Positions 23,145-24,994 of a stretch of DNA of 24,994 nt are shown here, piece after piece. Both the position numbers and the translations under genes were made by a program. Below the pieces are notes generated by a model. That model searched no databases, was not told the DNA's origin, and saw nothing but the letters and a program-made list of their open reading frames with translations. Origin of the DNA: Streptococcus parasanguinis (GTDB lineage: Bacteria; Bacillota; Bacilli; Lactobacillales; Streptococcaceae); NCBI GenBank assembly GCA_018377375.1, contig JAGZZN010000028.1, positions 1 to 24,994 of the forward strand, written 5' to 3'. Positions within the stretch are counted from its first letter, which is position 1; every line of letters begins with the position of its first letter.

Positions 23145-23173
23145 TTGACAGATGTAACGAACAGTGATACAAT
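23145..23173 (+). promoter_or_regulatory. Promoter of the marR-oxidoreductase-opuC unit
   Basis: TTGACA (23145-23150), exactly 17 nt, TACAAT (23168-23173) preceded by TG (extended -10). This is the closest to consensus of the promoters in the window, so tight repression is expected. AAGGAG is at 23202-23207. Confidence 0.88.
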
Positions 23174-23182
23174 GGCTGTGAT

Positions 23183-23198
23183 ATTTCGATATAGAAAT
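23183..23198. promoter_or_regulatory. Operator-like site O2 downstream of marR promoter
   Basis: ATTTCGATATAGAAAT is a perfect 5-bp-arm dyad (ATTTC-GATATA-GAAAT) lying at or just after the transcription start. It is inverted relative to O1 and matches it at 13 of 16 positions. Confidence 0.7.
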
Positions 23199-23212
23199 AA
23201 AAAGGAGACAAA

Positions 23213-23662
23213 ATGGACAAGATGCAAGGGGGCTACCAAGCTTTACAGATACGCTTGTTGAACGGACGACTTTTTCAAAAACTCTTGAGCAAGGAACCAG
23301 ATGCCCAATACCGAAGTGAACAGGGAAAAATTTTAACGATTTTGTGGAAGCAAGAGTTGGAGTGCGCTACTGCGACCGATATCGCTCTTGCGACGGGTCT
23401 AGCCAATAATACATTGACCAGTATGGTTAAGAAATTGGAAGAACAAGGTTTGGTTACGATTCAACCTTGTACGCAGGATAAAAGGAAAAAATATATTTCT
23501 TTGACAGGCCTCGGTTGGGCACAAAAGGAAATTGGGGATCGTGTTAGTAAGGAACTGGGTGAGATTTTCTATCAAGGATTTTCGGATCAAGAAATCCGAG
23601 AATTTGAAGCCTATCAAGAGCGGATTATCTCAAATCTAAAAGCTAAAGAAAATGAACTGTAG
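23213..23662 (+). CDS. MarR-family transcriptional regulator
   Basis: Predicted 149-aa winged-helix repressor. Seen: N-terminal dimerisation helix, then the helix-turn-helix ATDIALATGLANNTLTSMVKKLEEQGLV at about 53-80 (given here as a range; key part NNTLTSMVKKLEEQGL) and the wing QDKRKKYISLTGLG at about 93-106, then a C-terminal dimerisation helix. Cys51 and Cys87 could be redox sensors, but nothing shows this. It is the first gene of a likely operon: the oxidoreductase starts 17 nt after its stop. The promoter is bracketed by two inverted operator-like sites, so autoregulation is likely. From memory, pneumococcus has a MarR gene just upstream of a choline/betaine ABC transporter, which fits. 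Confidence 0.93.
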   Translation: MDKMQGGYQALQIRLLNGRLFQKLLSKEPDAQYRSEQGKILTILWKQELECATATDIALATGLANNTLTSMVKKLEEQGLVTIQPCTQDKRKKYISLTGLGWAQKEIGDRVSKELGEIFYQGFSDQEIREFEAYQERIISNLKAKENEL

Positions 23663-23679
23663 AAAAAGAGGAGTACCTT

Positions 23680-24645
23680 ATGAAAGCAGTTGTTGTGAGC
23701 AGTCCAGGTGGACCAGAGGTATTGGAAGTTGTCGAACGACCAAAACCAGTCCTGAAGCCAGGTTGGACCTTGGTGAAAATCCAAGGATTTGGCATCAATC
23801 ATAGTGAAATTTTTACCCGCAAGGGACAATCACCATCTGTAAAATTTCCTCGTGTGTTAGGGATTGAGTGTGTTGGTCTTGTGGAAGAAACGACACGACC
23901 GGATTTGAAGATTGGACAGCAAATCATTTCTATTATGGGGGAGATGGGGCGAGCTTTTGATGGAGGTTATGCAGAGTATACACTTCTCCCAAATGAGCAA
24001 ATTTATCCGATAAAGACAGAACTCTATTTGGAAAGCTTGATTGCCCTTCCTGAGACCTATTACACAGCTTTTGGCTCTTTTCTTAATCTCAAGATTGAGG
24101 AGAAAGATTGCGTGTTAGTTCGAGGAGCAACCAGTGGTGTAGGAATTGCTTTTGCTAAACTACTTAAAGGAAAATTTCCTGAGATTCACTTGGTAGGAAC
24201 TAGCCGAAATTTAGCCAAGGAAGACCAATTGAAGGCAGTTGGTTTTGATCAGATAATGTTAGATCAAGAGGGTCTTTTGCAAAGTGAGGAGTCTTTGACA
24301 AAAATTCTAGATCTAGTGGGGCCTCGCTATATCAAAGATAGTATCCATCACTTAAGTGAAGGAGGAATTATCTGCTCTTGTGGACAATTAGGTGGCCAGT
24401 GGACCTTGGCTGATTTTGATCCAATTGTTGAATTGGCGAAGAATGTTTATTTAACGACCTTTTATTCGGGGATTGTTTCAAATGGAAAGCTCCAAGAGTT
24501 GATCGATTTTGTGGAATTGTATCATGTGGATGTCCGGCCTGAGAAAGTTTATAGGCTAGCAGAGATACAAGAAGCGCACGCCTATCTTGAAAGTAGCCAG
24601 TCCTTCGGAAAAGTAATTGTGAAAATTGAGGAAAAATATGATTGA
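23680..24645 (+). CDS. Zinc-independent MDR-family oxidoreductase (quinone oxidoreductase-like)
   Basis: Predicted 321-aa NAD(P)H-dependent oxidoreductase of the medium-chain dehydrogenase/reductase superfamily. Seen: GroES-like N-terminal domain (MKAVVVSSPGGPEVLE), VLGIECVG at about 59-66 where zinc alcohol dehydrogenases have GHE, the cofactor-binding GATSGVG at 149-155 at the start of the Rossmann domain, and a C-terminal substrate part. The zinc ligands are missing, so it is quinone-reductase-like rather than an alcohol dehydrogenase. The substrate is unknown; quinones, enones or reactive aldehydes are usual for the family. AGGAG precedes the ATG. Its last 8 nt overlap the following ABC ATPase gene, which ties it to osmolyte/choline transport. 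Confidence 0.92.
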   Translation: MKAVVVSSPGGPEVLEVVERPKPVLKPGWTLVKIQGFGINHSEIFTRKGQSPSVKFPRVLGIECVGLVEETTRPDLKIGQQIISIMGEMGRAFDGGYAEYTLLPNEQIYPIKTELYLESLIALPETYYTAFGSFLNLKIEEKDCVLVRGATSGVGIAFAKLLKGKFPEIHLVGTSRNLAKEDQLKAVGFDQIMLDQEGLLQSEESLTKILDLVGPRYIKDSIHHLSEGGIICSCGQLGGQWTLADFDPIVELAKNVYLTTFYSGIVSNGKLQELIDFVELYHVDVRPEKVYRLAEIQEAHAYLESSQSFGKVIVKIEEKYD

Positions 24646-24994
24646 ATATAAACATGTAGCCTTGCGCTACACGGATAAGGACATTTTAAAAGATGTCAAT
24701 CTCCATATTGAAGATGGTGAATTTATGGTCCTCGTAGGCCCTTCAGGATCTGGAAAAACCACCATGGTCAAGATGATTAACCGTCTTTTGGAGCCAACTG
24801 ATGGCAATATCTATATGGATGAAAAACGCATCAAGGACTATGATGAACGCGAATTACGTCTGTCTACTGGTTATGTGCTTCAAGCCATTGCTCTCTTTCC
24901 TAATTTGACAGTTGCGGAAAATATCGCTCTCATTCCTGAGATGAAGGGCTGGGGCAAGGAGCGAGTGGCTTCCAAAACAGTCGAACTTTTAGAA
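24638..24994 (+). CDS. Osmolyte/choline ABC transporter ATP-binding protein (OpuCA/ProV type), 3' end outside window
   Basis: First 119 codons of an ABC ATPase, cut by the window edge. Seen: start MIEYKHVALRYTDKDILKDV, Walker A GPSGSGKTT at 34-42, then MINRLLEPTDGNIYMD and the Q-loop segment YVLQAIALFPNLTVAENI, a pattern typical of glycine betaine/carnitine/choline importers. The ABC signature, Walker B and any CBS domains lie beyond the edge. The ATG overlaps the end of the oxidoreductase gene by 8 nt, with GAGGA just upstream, so translation is coupled. A permease/binding-protein fusion gene (ProWX-like) is expected next. Confidence 0.88.
   Translation, partial: MIEYKHVALRYTDKDILKDVNLHIEDGEFMVLVGPSGSGKTTMVKMINRLLEPTDGNIYMDEKRIKDYDERELRLSTGYVLQAIALFPNLTVAENIALIPEMKGWGKERVASKTVELLE

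Overview
The window looks like a chromosomal stretch of a low-GC Gram-positive coccus, almost certainly Streptococcus of the mitis/sanguinis group, with S. parasanguinis the best guess. The evidence is the gene content and order: prmA-rsmE-rel-dtd, then a manganese-responsive DtxR-type repressor, then the fimCBA (scaCBA/psaBCA) manganese ABC operon with tpx downstream and divergent pepO upstream. The lipoprotein sequence resembles, from memory, FimA of S. parasanguinis more than ScaA of S. gordonii. No database search was possible. I see no insertion sequence, phage gene, tRNA, rRNA or CRISPR array.

Layout. 1-4889 (+): ribosomal protein methyltransferase prmA and 16S rRNA methyltransferase rsmE (1 nt apart), the bifunctional alarmone enzyme rel, a 313-nt spacer holding a duplicated 63-bp intergenic repeat, and dtd. 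4911-5564 (-): the Mn repressor. 5689-6714 (+): a probable DUF3114 protein of unknown function. 6749-9827 (-): tpx, fimA, fimB, fimC; the fimC promoter carries a strong ScaR/SloR-type operator over its -35. 9976-11871 (+): endopeptidase pepO. 11872-12271: a 400-nt gap with two long hairpins. 12272-13363 (+): gldA. 13422-14735 (-): a DacA/PBP3-type carboxypeptidase, divergent from an orphan oligopeptide-binding lipoprotein (14910-16886, +), with a near-perfect catabolite-response element between them. 17007-19508 (+): leuS. 19703-20374 (+): a DUF4352 membrane-anchored protein. 20453-22955 (-): a three-gene NikMN-NikQ-NikO nickel/cobalt ECF transporter. 23213-24994 (+): a MarR regulator, a quinone-oxidoreductase-like MDR enzyme and the start of an OpuCA/ProV-type osmolyte/choline ABC ATPase, probably one operon whose promoter is bracketed by twin inverted operator-like sites.

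Themes. Manganese supply (fimR, fimCBA) sits with peroxide defence (tpx), a pairing known from oral streptococci. A second metal transporter (Ni/Co) lies further on. Four convergent gene pairs (dtd/fimR, DUF3114/tpx, gldA/dacA, DUF4352/nikO) each share one compact bidirectional terminator. Most of the window is ordinary core genome. The best leads are an apparently leaderless dacA mRNA whose protein has a substituted SxN motif, the MarR twin-operator promoter, the long imperfect hairpin after pepO, and the rel-dtd repeats. I did not find a clearly new multi-gene system.
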